NCBI GenBank assembly: GCA_944372095.1
Contig: CALVYG010000011.1
Span: 1-39,304, forward strand
Direction: 5' to 3'
Length of the DNA: 39,304 nt
Origin: an uncultured Clostridia bacterium
Lineage (GTDB): Bacteria; Bacillota; Clostridia; Christensenellales; DTU072
Made by a program: the position numbers and the translations under genes. Of this stretch, positions 17,549-27,158 are shown piece by piece (position 1 is the first letter of the stretch; each line of letters opens with the position of its first letter). The notes under the pieces were generated by a model, which had not been told where the DNA came from, ran no database searches, and saw only the letters and a program-made list of their open reading frames with translations.

Positions 17549-18267
17549 AACTGTGCTCCCTTCAAAACATTTTCTATATCTTCATGCAAAATCAAAGTTG
17601 CCGCATTGTCATACGGCGTTATGTCTTTATTTATCAGCACCAGATTATTTCCGTTAAAATACGCTACCATATTTGCGGCGGGATAAACCGTAAGCGAAGT
17701 TCCGACTATAATCATTGTATCCGCCGCTGCGACCGTTTTTGCCGCCCCTTCCCATACGTCTTCGTCAAGCTGCTCCCCGTACAGTACTACGTCAGGGCGC
17801 ACCTTTCCTCCGCATTCGTCGCATTCGGGTACTCCGTTATGCGCCATAATGTATTCCAAACCGAATCTTTTTCCGCATCTCATGCAATAATTTCTGTATA
17901 CGCTTCCGTGTAATTCGAATACATTCCTGTTGCCTGCTTTATAATGTAATCCGTCTATGTTCTGTGTTATAACGGCTTTCAGTTTTCCTTCTTTTTCCAA
18001 CTCGGCAAAATATTTATGCGCAAGATTGGGCCCCGCATTCGGATACACCATTTTCGCTTTATAAAAGCTATAAAATTCTTCCGGGTACTTTTCCAAAAAA
18101 TTATGCGAAACTATTTCTTCGGGTCTGAATTTCCCTCCGATTTTTTCGTTATATATCCCGTTAGCCGAACGAAAATCAGGTATTCCGCTTCCGCAGCTTA
18201 TTCCTGCTCCGCTGAACAAAACTATGTTTTTGCTTTTTTCAATTATTTCTTTCAGCTCTTTATTCAT
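17545..18267 (-). CDS. Sir2-family NAD-dependent protein deacylase (CobB-like)
   Basis: 240 residues, the normal bacterial sirtuin size. NAD-binding GAGISCGSGIPDFR (20-33), TQNIDGLH (101-108), catalytic His120 in ELHGS, a zinc site with Cys128, Cys131, Cys149 and Cys152, and RPDVVLYGEQL. Removes acyl groups from lysines using NAD. It overlaps the lipoprotein gene by 8 bases upstream and the phosphoesterase by 4 downstream, so all three share one transcript. Confidence 0.95.
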   Translation of the reverse strand: MNKELKEIIEKSKNIVLFSGAGISCGSGIPDFRSANGIYNEKIGGKFRPEEIVSHNFLEKYPEEFYSFYKAKMVYPNAGPNLAHKYFAELEKEGKLKAVITQNIDGLHYKAGNRNVFELHGSVYRNYCMRCGKRFGLEYIMAHNGVPECDECGGKVRPDVVLYGEQLDEDVWEGAAKTVAAADTMIIVGTSLTVYPAANMVAYFNGNNLVLINKDITPYDNAATLILHEDIENVLKGAQL

Positions 18268-21200
18268 TTTTTATATAACCTAAATCAATTTGTAAAAGCG
18301 GCCTTACTCCGCATTCGCTGTCCACGGATATTCTTATAAGTTCTCCTTTTTCATTTACCGCAAACGCTTTCGATGACGTTTCTCCCCACGACCTGAGCCA
18401 ATATCCTTTCATCGCGGTACTTTGCGAAAATTTATCGGATACATAATCCGAATATCCCGCTATCCTCGCTACGTTTCCGTCAAATCCGTATTCGGCATTA
18501 ACCATATCGGAATATGACGCGGCAAACATTACATCGCTGATATTTTCCTGCTTTGCCCACGGATATTTTATCGTGTCGCGATAACTCGGATGTCCCGTTG
18601 TCTCGTTGTTTACAATGCTTCCCAATGCCAGATTAAGAAAATTCTTTTCGATTTCGGTAAAATGATACAGATAAAATTCGTTATTTAACCATGAACGTAT
18701 TTTACTTGACGCCCAGCTGTTCGCGTAAATTCCGTCTATGGTATTCGTTGTCGTATTAAACTTCACTATATCCAGCACTATATCGGATATTGCATACACT
18801 TTCCCGTTATCTCCGCTTATTATATTCCACCTTATTGCGTCGCACTTATATGCGAGATTTTCGGAAATTCGGTAATACCTGTCTCCTGTCAAAGGATCAT
18901 AATAATTGTATTTCTTTCGGTAATCATAATCCGTATATGCTCCGTTATCTATTCGTAACGATGTTATAAATGCCGTCGAAGTTACTTTTGTCTGCGGATA
19001 CACGCCTAAATAGAAATATCTGCTTCCGTCCGTATCCGTATATATCTCGATATTCTTTACCGGATTTCCCCATTTCGCATACAATGTTATGTTCCACTGC
19101 ATTTCCTTGGGATTTATTTCGGTAATTCTGTTTTTGAATTCTCTGTCGGTATACCATCCCTCGAATATATAATAACCGCTTACAGTCCCGTCCGACTCCT
19201 TATAATATTTATGCGGTTCATACAAGATTATCGTTGTTGTACTGTTTGAATTAAACTCCGAAACGTTATACGGCGAATTAACCGCGTCGGCGGTATTCAT
19301 GGTATATGTTATCGTATATCTTCCGGTTTGCGTTCCGTATACCCACTGCGCTTTTATTATAAGTTTTTCGTCGCCGTCGTATAACACATAATTAAGCGCT
19401 TCGTCTGTCGAAAAAGGTTCTTCTTCAAACGTTTCTTTTTCAATATCATAAAGATACCAACCGCCGAAACTGTACCCGTTACGCGCTATCGCTCCCAATA
19501 CCCATTGTCTTGCTCCTGCGTTCTCTTCGTACGACGGGTCTCCTTCTACTACGGACATCGTAACTCCCGTACTTCCGCCGTCCAAGTCAGATGATATAAT
19601 TTCTATCTGATATTTTTTCCAAATTGCCGTCAACTCGATTATGCCGTCTTCGTTTGCATATTTTGCGTAATCCTCGTATGATATTTCGCTTGTTTCAGAA
19701 TATACGCTGAATTTTCCTGACGCATTTTCAACTACTCTTACATCGGTTATCAATGTCCCGTCTGACGTATACCATCCGTAAAATGCATAACCGGTCGTTT
19801 CATTGTCTCCCGTCTCTCTCGGTATGGCAATTACGCTTACGCTTCCTCCGTACGGCACCTTTGCATCCCTTTTCCCTTCGATTTTTATCTCAGGTCTTTC
19901 CAGCCTTACCAATGCGGGCTTCCCTTCGCCTTTCGTTGCCGTAAATCCGACGCAATAGCTTTTTCCGATTATTGCTTCTATCTCCGCTGTCTTTTCATTC
20001 GTTCCGGTTATGTTTAACGTTTCTTCGTTCACATATCCGCCGCCGGGCAAAGCTTCGCCGTATCTTATACTCACGTTCGTTGTGTCCGACGTGTTTTTGA
20101 ATGTTAATTTGTATATTCCGCTTACGGCGGCAGTGAAATAATATTTTTCTTCCGTGCTCTGCAATACGAATGTACGTTCTTTGCCGTCGGCGTATATTAT
20201 GTTGTCTTCTCCTGCACCGTAATCGGATAATGCTATCCATTTTGCATACAATTTTATATCCCTTTTCAGTGAAGAATTGAAATCAAACTCTTCTCCTGTT
20301 GCATCGGGAGTTTCATACCATCCGCCGAACATATATCCCACTGTCGCTTTGTCCAGTATCTGCGTCGGATACACAAGCTTATCGCCTGCATTAAGTTCCT
20401 GAGACGGTATTCCGCCGGGAAACAGCTTTTTCAGTTCCTCATCGTCGGTATTTAAGTCGAATTCGACGTTTATACCGTATCCGTCTACATAAACGCTTCC
20501 CGCATCGTTATCGGAATTGATAATTTGTATTTCGTATTTTCCGAATTGTAAATTCAGTACCGTATCTTTTCCGCATGCGGGTATTTCATAAGTATCATAT
20601 ATATCCAAAAGTATTCCGTCTTCATCATACCACCCTATAAACGAATATCCTTCTTCTCCGAATGCCGCGCTGAGTTCCCATTTTTCGGCATATCTGTCTC
20701 CTGCGCCGGCTACTCCTTTTTCCTTTTCGTATTTGCCGCTGTAACGGAAAATCACATTATCTATCTCCTGCTCCGTTTCCGTATATCCAGAATTATACTC
20801 GCTTACGCTTCCGAATTCTACTGTCAATATTCCGTTTACCGATTCACCGGATATATGCGTTATTCTGTAATTGTCTTTTTCCGCCGGGAAAACCGTTCCG
20901 CTCTCGTCTGTTATCCTGTACAGATATCCTTCCGGCACTTCCGTAAATATTTCGACGATAAGCTCTCCGTCTTTATAATAACCGTAATTTTTTACCTTGT
21001 CTTCATATTTCTTTTCCGTAGTAACATAGATGTTTTCATACCCTTCAACAGAACTTAAACTACGGTATATTGCCGTAAGCCCGATATACTCGGTTGTATA
21101 AGTAAACGTCCTTTCATCGGAAATATACTCGCCTGTCGTACTGTCTTTTTCTTTCCACCCTTCAAAGACATAACCGTTTATATCTTTTGCCGTTACTCTG

Positions 21201-24200
21201 TATGCGTTTATATTTCCCGAAAGATAACCTACTATCTCGGGTGATTCGAGAGTCGATACCATATCGGATGTTTTGGCGTTCGGAAGATACTGCGAATTTA
21301 TTTCACCGAACAACGCGCTGTAAACAAATCTTCCGCTTGTTTTTTCTCTGTCGAATTCTCCTAAATTAACCGTATATTGCAACGAATAACTCTGAACCGC
21401 AAATCCGTCGCTTTGTTCAAGATTCCATCCCGCAAACGAATACCCCGACGCCGGTTTTGCGTTCAATATTAAATAAAGATTCGTCCCGTCATGATAAAAT
21501 GCGTATGTCGCGGTGCTTCCCCCTCTCTGCTCGCCGTTAGTCGTTATTTCGACTTCTACGTTTATCTTGCTCCATACAGTTTTATAATAACTTTCAAGTC
21601 TGCCTGCTTCAACTATCAGTTCGTATCCCGTTCCGAGCAGATTTCCTTCTTTGTCGTACCACCCGTCAAAGAAATATCCTTCGTACCAGGCAGCACCGTA
21701 TATGCCGTACTCTATTTCCGACAATACTTTTAATCTGTACCAGCTTTTCAGAATTCCGTTTTCGTCTTCTGCCCAGAATCCCGTAACCGATACGCTTCCG
21801 ATAGAATCCACTATGACTTCCGCATCGTGTTTTTTCCACTTCGGTTCAAAAGTATTGCTTTCGATTTTACATACTTCGTTACCGCCTTCGTCATAGTAGA
21901 CAAGCACCTCCGTTTCTATTCCGTCCACTGCTTCTTTTTTTCTCATGATTTCAAGCCGAAGATTTGCAGTAAGAAATTCTCCGCCTGCATACCACCCCAA
22001 AAACGTATACCCGTTATTGGTATATGCTTCGAGAATTATATTATCGCCTATCGAACTCTGCGTTCCGGTAACAAAAAATCCGCCTTCTTCTCTTGTAGCT
22101 CCGCCGAGTATCGAAATCTGCCTTTCGTTTACATCGCTGTTCAACGACTGCCAGTTTGCGGTATATATTTTTCCTCTTCCGTTATTCCCTGTCGAATAAA
22201 CATAATTTGTAACCGTAGTCCCGTTCTCGTCTGTCCAACCCTTGAACAAATACCCGTTATTCGGTTCCGCCACCAGGACAATCAGCCCGTTATACGCTAT
22301 ATAATAAATATTCCCCGCATTGTTATTTGAATTGTATATATCGGCTGTTACGTAAAAATCTCCCGTTGTGCTTTTTCTCCATACAGCATAATATGTTTGT
22401 TTCTCACTGCTTGACTGTCTTAATGCGGTGACGTCTATTTCGTATGTATAAGAAAAATCGTCTCCGTTGAATTCGCTTACCGGTTCTAACGGGTTTCTCA
22501 GGCTGTTCCATGTCAGACTCACCGTAGTTCCGTTATATAATCCGAGATAGTTATACCCCCTGTAATCGTTTTCTCCCGCGGCATTTACCGTTACGGCTTC
22601 TTTTTTCGTTTTTACATTTACCACACAAATTTCGGTCAGAATATCCTCGGCAGATATTTTCTTATATGCATAATAATTTATTCCGCCTGATGCGGTCGTC
22701 ACTGCCGGTTCGTCGGGCGTTCCCTCGAATATTCCTATCGCCACGTCGTAATTTGTTCCAAGATAGGTATACCACGCCTTATATTCGCTTTTCAGGTCTT
22801 TGACGTTAAATTCGTATTCAAGGTCAAAAGTAAGTAAGTTCCCGTCTTCGTCATACCACCCCTCAAATCTGTATCCGTTCGAAACGTCCGCTCTCAGCGT
22901 TATGTTTTCTCCAGGCAGGTAAGCGTCTGTGGACGCGATAGCTTTTTGCGTTCCTCCCGTATATGTATCGTCTGAAAACGTGTAATAATTTGTTCCCGCT
23001 ACCGGCTGTCCTGACGGACTTAATATATATAACCCGTCCGAATACGTATAATATTTATTTGCCGTTATATATGTAGGAGAACTTGCCACATATACGCCTG
23101 CCGTTATATTTACGTTATATGACGCCGGTTTCCAGCAAGCCGTGTAATTTATTCCGTCTTCCGCTTCCTGTGCGTTTATTTTTCCGAGCGTTATGCTCGC
23201 GGAAGACGTAAGAAACGTGTCTTCCTTATACCAGCCTATCCACACATACCCGTCATAAGTCCCGGCGCTTAACGACAATTCGTCTCCGTCTAACATCCCG
23301 CCGAATTTTACTTCTCCGCCGTATGTCGTTCCTATTGTCTTTCTTCCTTCGTTGACTTTATACGTCAAATCTCCGGCATTTATTATGTTCGATTCTATTT
23401 TTATATTGTTTGTTTTGAATTTGGCAATCAGTTCTGTCGGTTCTTCGGGCAGATTTCTTATCAAATCGGAACTTGACACGCTATCCGCTTTCTGCCCTTC
23501 TTCGTCGTACAATCCGTCAAGTATGTATCCTGTCTTTATATCGGGGACCAAAGATACTTCTCCGCCGGCAATATTGTTTTCCGCTTTAACTCTTACCTCG
23601 ATTTTTCCTTTGCTTTCGTCTTCGCTGACGATTTTGTACAATTCGCTTGTAGTATACCATTTTGCATCTATAACCAGACTGCTTCCGGGCATCTCAAAGT
23701 CACACCCGAATCCGCCGCTGATTTTTTCGTCTTCCGTGAACCACCCGAGAAAAGTATATTCGTCAAACGGATTTGCCGACAGTTTGACTTCCGTTCCTTC
23801 CCTTGCCAATCCGAGTCCTGTTATTGCGTTTATTAAATCGTTGTTTTCCGTTATTCGTCCGTCAAGATATATTCTTATCTCCACGGTCAAAGACTCCCAT
23901 AACGAATTTATTTCCTTCGTCGCGTTTACCGTTACGTAAACACTCTCACCGTAACTTCCGTCGTCCCAACCGTAAAAAGTGTGTTTCCCGCATTTACAGT
24001 CGGATTCTATTTTTAATGTTTCTCCCGCATTTATGTTTCCGTACTTCGTCAAATTTTCGCTTCCGCTGATTTTTAGCTCCTGGTCAACCGCTTCGTCGGA
24101 ATCTTTATCCTTTCCTCCGATAACGAGTTCATACCACTTTTCGGTAATTTCCGTTCTCGAATTTACGGGCGCGGTGGTGTATTGTCTTGAATTTGACAAC

Positions 24201-25453
24201 AATAAATTTCCGGAATACCATCCGCCGAACGCGTAAATTATGTATTTATTATCATCCGTCTTTACAATTTCCGAAAAATCTTCGCTGGCGGAAAGATATG
24301 CGCTTTCACCGTGCGCTATCGTTTTTTGTTCTCTCGAATATTCTTTCCCCGAAAGCTCGGTAACTATTATAAAATCTTCGGCATTACTATCCCATTTTGC
24401 GACAAGAGTTACGTCATAAGGTATGTTCCACGCAAATAAACCGATACCGTTGCTTCCCGTAACTTTCGTTCCGTCCGTCGTGTACCAACCTATAAATCCC
24501 GCGCCCTGTTTTACGGGAGAACCCAAAACGGCATTTTCACCGAAAGTTATGTTTTTAACGCTTTCCGAAACGGTTCCGCCCGCAGCGTCAAGCGTTACTT
24601 TATAAGTTTTTACCTGTGCAATCGCATACAGCCCCACATTATCCGTCACGGCCGTTCCGTTTTCTCCGAATTTCCATTCACGCGTTCCGTCAGACCACGA
24701 AACGTCGTATCCGGTCAATACATAATCCACGGGTGCGTCAAGCACACTCCCTTCTTCGCACGTTTTCGTTCCGAGAGACGCTCCGTTCCCGTCATAAAAC
24801 GTTACGGTGAATATCCTGTTCCTCTTCAAAGTGAATTTTACGACCGAAACTTCTTCCATTCCGCTCGTCATGATTTTTATATAGTAGACATTATCTCCGT
24901 ATTCCGGAGTAAATACTGCCGTATCCGTTGCGCATACCGGCTCCGTACACGCTTTATCGTAATAAAAAGCATACCTGTAGTTGGATTCTTCCAAAACGAT
25001 TTTTTCCGTAAGAACGACGTCTGTCGTGTCTGCCGTCACGTTATAATAACATTCTCCTCCCGTATAATCAAACGCGTCGGAATCTATAAATACCTTGTTT
25101 ACAAGTCTCCACCCGGCATATAAAGTCATATTCGACGTCACTATGTAACTGTCAAAATCCCATTGTGTGAAAAGGGATTCCGTTTTATACCACCCGATAA
25201 ATTCGTATCCTTTTCTCGTAGGCTCCGTCGGCTCGGCTATCGTTTTATTTACTGCCGTAGTCACGCTTTTTACTTCGCTTCCTCCGCAGGAATCGAATGT
25301 AACCGTATATGTTACTTCTTTTTCCGATTCGGACGGCAGTATCTCCGCTCCCTTGATTTCGTCGTTTTTATCGTTACAAGCTAACAAACAGACCGTAAGT
25401 GATAATATTATCATCAAGAATATTACCGCTTTCATTACGTTTCCGTTTTTCAT
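18260..25453 (-). CDS. Giant lipoprotein with about 20 InlB-type repeats and DUF6273-like end
   Basis: 2397 residues, the largest gene here. It begins with a lipoprotein signal (hydrophobic 9-25, lipobox LLAC, Cys26). From about residue 45 to 2140 run about 20 units of the Listeria-Bacteroides (InlB B) repeat type, each marked by a Y-x-F-x-GWY motif and ending in an aromatic A-x-W. The first unit is near consensus and inner ones are diverged. A beta-sandwich resembling a pre-peptidase C-terminal domain interrupts the run at about 1745-1851. The last about 250 residues match the DUF6273 pattern (SSKIRSWLNNEFY, YWLRSW, CGVRPLLQIDL). No LPXTG or C-terminal anchor. GGAGG lies 9 bases before the ATG. 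Probably a long surface stalk; the ligand is unknown. Confidence 0.9.
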   Translation of the reverse strand: MKNGNVMKAVIFLMIILSLTVCLLACNDKNDEIKGAEILPSESEKEVTYTVTFDSCGGSEVKSVTTAVNKTIAEPTEPTRKGYEFIGWYKTESLFTQWDFDSYIVTSNMTLYAGWRLVNKVFIDSDAFDYTGGECYYNVTADTTDVVLTEKIVLEESNYRYAFYYDKACTEPVCATDTAVFTPEYGDNVYYIKIMTSGMEEVSVVKFTLKRNRIFTVTFYDGNGASLGTKTCEEGSVLDAPVDYVLTGYDVSWSDGTREWKFGENGTAVTDNVGLYAIAQVKTYKVTLDAAGGTVSESVKNITFGENAVLGSPVKQGAGFIGWYTTDGTKVTGSNGIGLFAWNIPYDVTLVAKWDSNAEDFIIVTELSGKEYSREQKTIAHGESAYLSASEDFSEIVKTDDNKYIIYAFGGWYSGNLLLSNSRQYTTAPVNSRTEITEKWYELVIGGKDKDSDEAVDQELKISGSENLTKYGNINAGETLKIESDCKCGKHTFYGWDDGSYGESVYVTVNATKEINSLWESLTVEIRIYLDGRITENNDLINAITGLGLAREGTEVKLSANPFDEYTFLGWFTEDEKISGGFGCDFEMPGSSLVIDAKWYTTSELYKIVSEDESKGKIEVRVKAENNIAGGEVSLVPDIKTGYILDGLYDEEGQKADSVSSSDLIRNLPEEPTELIAKFKTNNIKIESNIINAGDLTYKVNEGRKTIGTTYGGEVKFGGMLDGDELSLSAGTYDGYVWIGWYKEDTFLTSSASITLGKINAQEAEDGINYTACWKPASYNVNITAGVYVASSPTYITANKYYTYSDGLYILSPSGQPVAGTNYYTFSDDTYTGGTQKAIASTDAYLPGENITLRADVSNGYRFEGWYDEDGNLLTFDLEYEFNVKDLKSEYKAWYTYLGTNYDVAIGIFEGTPDEPAVTTASGGINYYAYKKISAEDILTEICVVNVKTKKEAVTVNAAGENDYRGYNYLGLYNGTTVSLTWNSLRNPLEPVSEFNGDDFSYTYEIDVTALRQSSSEKQTYYAVWRKSTTGDFYVTADIYNSNNNAGNIYYIAYNGLIVLVAEPNNGYLFKGWTDENGTTVTNYVYSTGNNGRGKIYTANWQSLNSDVNERQISILGGATREEGGFFVTGTQSSIGDNIILEAYTNNGYTFLGWYAGGEFLTANLRLEIMRKKEAVDGIETEVLVYYDEGGNEVCKIESNTFEPKWKKHDAEVIVDSIGSVSVTGFWAEDENGILKSWYRLKVLSEIEYGIYGAAWYEGYFFDGWYDKEGNLLGTGYELIVEAGRLESYYKTVWSKINVEVEITTNGEQRGGSTATYAFYHDGTNLYLILNAKPASGYSFAGWNLEQSDGFAVQSYSLQYTVNLGEFDREKTSGRFVYSALFGEINSQYLPNAKTSDMVSTLESPEIVGYLSGNINAYRVTAKDINGYVFEGWKEKDSTTGEYISDERTFTYTTEYIGLTAIYRSLSSVEGYENIYVTTEKKYEDKVKNYGYYKDGELIVEIFTEVPEGYLYRITDESGTVFPAEKDNYRITHISGESVNGILTVEFGSVSEYNSGYTETEQEIDNVIFRYSGKYEKEKGVAGAGDRYAEKWELSAAFGEEGYSFIGWYDEDGILLDIYDTYEIPACGKDTVLNLQFGKYEIQIINSDNDAGSVYVDGYGINVEFDLNTDDEELKKLFPGGIPSQELNAGDKLVYPTQILDKATVGYMFGGWYETPDATGEEFDFNSSLKRDIKLYAKWIALSDYGAGEDNIIYADGKERTFVLQSTEEKYYFTAAVSGIYKLTFKNTSDTTNVSIRYGEALPGGGYVNEETLNITGTNEKTAEIEAIIGKSYCVGFTATKGEGKPALVRLERPEIKIEGKRDAKVPYGGSVSVIAIPRETGDNETTGYAFYGWYTSDGTLITDVRVVENASGKFSVYSETSEISYEDYAKYANEDGIIELTAIWKKYQIEIISSDLDGGSTGVTMSVVEGDPSYEENAGARQWVLGAIARNGYSFGGWYLYDIEKETFEEEPFSTDEALNYVLYDGDEKLIIKAQWVYGTQTGRYTITYTMNTADAVNSPYNVSEFNSNSTTTIILYEPHKYYKESDGTVSGYYIFEGWYTDREFKNRITEINPKEMQWNITLYAKWGNPVKNIEIYTDTDGSRYFYLGVYPQTKVTSTAFITSLRIDNGAYTDYDYRKKYNYYDPLTGDRYYRISENLAYKCDAIRWNIISGDNGKVYAISDIVLDIVKFNTTTNTIDGIYANSWASSKIRSWLNNEFYLYHFTEIEKNFLNLALGSIVNNETTGHPSYRDTIKYPWAKQENISDVMFAASYSDMVNAEYGFDGNVARIAGYSDYVSDKFSQSTAMKGYWLRSWGETSSKAFAVNEKGELIRISVDSECGVRPLLQIDLGYIKNE

Positions 25454-25495
25454 TATAAGTGCCTCCGAGCGCGCGTATTATTATATATTTATAAT

Positions 25496-25524
25496 AGTTT
25501 ATATTATTTTTTTTTTATTGTCAA
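25496..25524 (-). promoter_or_regulatory. Promoter of the lipoprotein-sirtuin-phosphoesterase operon
   Basis: Minus-strand TTGACA (25519-25524), a 17-base A-rich spacer and TAAACT (25496-25501), about 43 bases upstream of the lipoprotein ATG. The A-rich spacer could bend DNA or vary in length by slippage. Confidence 0.75.
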
Positions 25525-25605
25525 TACCGCAAAAAAATTATAGTACGCTTAAAATTATATATTCGGTTTGCGCTCCTTGCCTTTTTCCCCGCCTGTTCTT
25601 ACGCA

Positions 25606-25630
25606 TAAAAAAAGAGCGTTTCCGCTCCTT
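25606..25630 (-). terminator. Terminator of the Crp/Fnr gene
   Basis: On the minus strand, stem GAGCG / CGCTC closed by a GAAA loop (25614-25627), followed by seven T. It begins about 20 bases after the stop. The same 23 bases recur at 28114-28136. Confidence 0.88.
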
Positions 25631-25650
25631 TTGCTTTTCCTTATCCTTAA

Positions 25651-26343
25651 CTATTCGTCGTAAATTATTTTTCTCAATGCCTCGGGGTCTTTAAGCGTAA
25701 TTAAATCCTTTCTGAAATCGAATATGCCTTGCTCTCTCATATTTATCATTTCTCTGCTCATACTCGGTCTGCTTACATTCAGATATTTCGCCATTCCGTT
25801 TCTGTCAACACCGAGCCGTACCGTTCTCGTGCCCTGTTCGGCGTATTTGTCGTATATGAACTTCGCTATCTTTTTTCTCATACCTTTAATGGTTATGAAA
25901 TCGTTATTGCATTTCAGTTCGGTTACCGTTTCGCATAGCGTCTTTACGAGATTTTCGTTCATCTTCCTGTGGCATTCGCACGCTTTCTCGCATACGTGAA
26001 GGATACTCTCGGCATTTATGAACAGAAGGTAACACTCCGTTGCGGCTGTTATGAAAGTTTCCGATTTGTTCGATGCGGAATAGCAGTACGGCAGTCCGAA
26101 CATATCCCCGTCTACTTTTGAGCTGACCACAACTCTCTCCCCTCCGGGCCTTACGGTAAACTCAACCAGATTCCCTTCGAGTATTATACATATTTCGCTT
26201 ATTTCCTCGTTCGGTCTCGATACTATATCCCTCGGGGATTTTTTTTCTATCCTCGCGCTCAGACAGTCAAACATCGCTTCTATTTCTTTGTCCGTCAGAT
26301 TCGCAAACAAAGGATTTTTTTTGATTTGCTTAAAAAATTTCAT
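25651..26343 (-). CDS. Crp/Fnr-family transcriptional regulator
   Basis: 230 residues. An N-terminal cyclic-nucleotide-type sensor fold (about 10-120), a long dimerisation helix (about 125-150) and a C-terminal winged helix (about 155-215) with recognition-helix motif YLNVSRPSMSREMINM. A cysteine cluster, Cys118, Cys122 and Cys124 followed by His125, sits at the start of the dimer helix. Many clostridial Crp/Fnr proteins carry a similar C..aC.fH motif there. There is no N-terminal Fnr-type cysteine set. Divergent from an unknown protein and an AEC transporter, its probable targets. Confidence 0.93.
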   Translation of the reverse strand: MKFFKQIKKNPLFANLTDKEIEAMFDCLSARIEKKSPRDIVSRPNEEISEICIILEGNLVEFTVRPGGERVVVSSKVDGDMFGLPYCYSASNKSETFITAATECYLLFINAESILHVCEKACECHRKMNENLVKTLCETVTELKCNNDFITIKGMRKKIAKFIYDKYAEQGTRTVRLGVDRNGMAKYLNVSRPSMSREMINMREQGIFDFRKDLITLKDPEALRKIIYDE

Positions 26344-26364
26344 ATCGTCCGCTCCGAATGGTTT

Positions 26365-26378
26365 GTAGCATTTGCTAC
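26365..26378. promoter_or_regulatory. Palindrome at the Crp/Fnr gene start (possible operator)
   Basis: GTAGCA TT TGCTAC, a perfect 6-2-6 inverted repeat, lies 6 bases past the regulator's -10 box, so it covers the expected transcription start. That position suits self-repression. It is not the TGTGA-type Crp site; the link to this protein is an inference from position. Confidence 0.5.
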
Positions 26379-26383
26379 CGATT

Positions 26384-26411
26384 ATTATACATTGAATTCA
26401 GAATTTGTCAA
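26384..26411 (-). promoter_or_regulatory. Crp/Fnr gene promoter
   Basis: Minus-strand TTGACA (26406-26411), 16-base spacer, TATAAT (26384-26389). Both hexamers are consensus. Confidence 0.85.
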
Positions 26412-26418
26412 CTTTTTG

Positions 26419-26447
26419 TTGAAAATTATTTTCGCCTTTGTTATAAT
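26419..26447 (+). promoter_or_regulatory. Promoter of the unknown protein-AEC operon
   Basis: TTGAAA (26419-26424), 17-base spacer, TATAAT (26442-26447). Its -35 lies only 7 bases from the divergent -35. A small inverted repeat TCAAC-TTTTT-GTTGA (26408-26422) spans the two -35 boxes, so one bound regulator could affect both promoters. Confidence 0.85.
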
Positions 26448-26498
26448 GTTTTATATGATTTCACACCGCTTCGGACGGTTTACGAAAGGAGAATTTTT

Positions 26499-27155
26499 AT
26501 GAACGCGGGAAACGAATTGAATTACTATCTGAACGAACTTCGTAATTCCAATCTTCTGAATTCCAACAGAGCCATAAGCGACGTTTTAAGATGTTCCGCA
26601 GATATTCCGGAATTGATTGCTTACATCGCTTTTCACGCTAAATCCGTTTCGCTTAAAGACCAGTTATGCTCTTTTTCAAGCAGACATTCTCTCCCGTCCG
26701 ACCCGAGAATTTCTCTTCCTTTCGCTTACACTTTGCTGCACCTTATGGATACGGGCAAATTCTCCGCAGAAGACCTCGTTTGCAGCGTTTTCCCTCATAT
26801 GGACGCTTTCGACGCTTATCCGCTTTTTGTCACCGCGATTGCAAACGCTATCGAATCGTCTGTGCCGTTAGCGGATTCTCAACAGCCTGTTTTGGGTGAC
26901 GATATCGAAGAAGAAACTCATTACGACCCTTTTGACGAATTTTCTGCTTTCGTTGCGGAAAATGCTCCCGACGATTATAAAAACACCCTTGCGGAACTTT
27001 CCGATAATCTTCGTTCTTACATTGAACAGAACGACGTTCCTCTCGCTAAAAGTATTTATTTCGGTCTGGTCGGCATCTTGCCGAAAGCGGGGTTGGACCT
27101 GTCGGCACTTAACGCCATAAAAAACGAAATGAATAGTAAGGGCTTCGGGGTTTAA
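26499..27155 (+). CDS. Unrecognised cytoplasmic protein, 218 residues
   Basis: I do not recognise a family. The start is set by AAGGAG at 26486-26491, 7 bases before ATG 26499; a longer frame from 26358 would begin upstream of the promoter. The protein is acidic, with no signal peptide or membrane helix, mostly predicted helical: an N-terminal part (1-115), a very acidic middle (about 128-160, many D and E) and a helical end. The stop is 3 bases before the AEC transporter ATG, so the two are co-expressed and divergent from the Crp/Fnr gene. A role with the transporter or the regulator is only a guess. Confidence 0.85.
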   Translation: MNAGNELNYYLNELRNSNLLNSNRAISDVLRCSADIPELIAYIAFHAKSVSLKDQLCSFSSRHSLPSDPRISLPFAYTLLHLMDTGKFSAEDLVCSVFPHMDAFDAYPLFVTAIANAIESSVPLADSQQPVLGDDIEEETHYDPFDEFSAFVAENAPDDYKNTLAELSDNLRSYIEQNDVPLAKSIYFGLVGILPKAGLDLSALNAIKNEMNSKGFGV

Positions 27156-27158
27156 TTT

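Noticed and set aside
18260..25453. Treating the repeats as a CRISPR or DNA tandem repeat
   Set aside because: The periodicity is in protein motifs (GWY units) within one open frame. The DNA units are too diverged and too long to be a CRISPR array or simple tandem repeat.
26358..26498. Longer N terminus for the unknown protein starting at 26358
   Set aside because: It would begin upstream of the only good promoter (26419-26447) and lacks a ribosome site. ATG 26499 has AAGGAG at the right distance.
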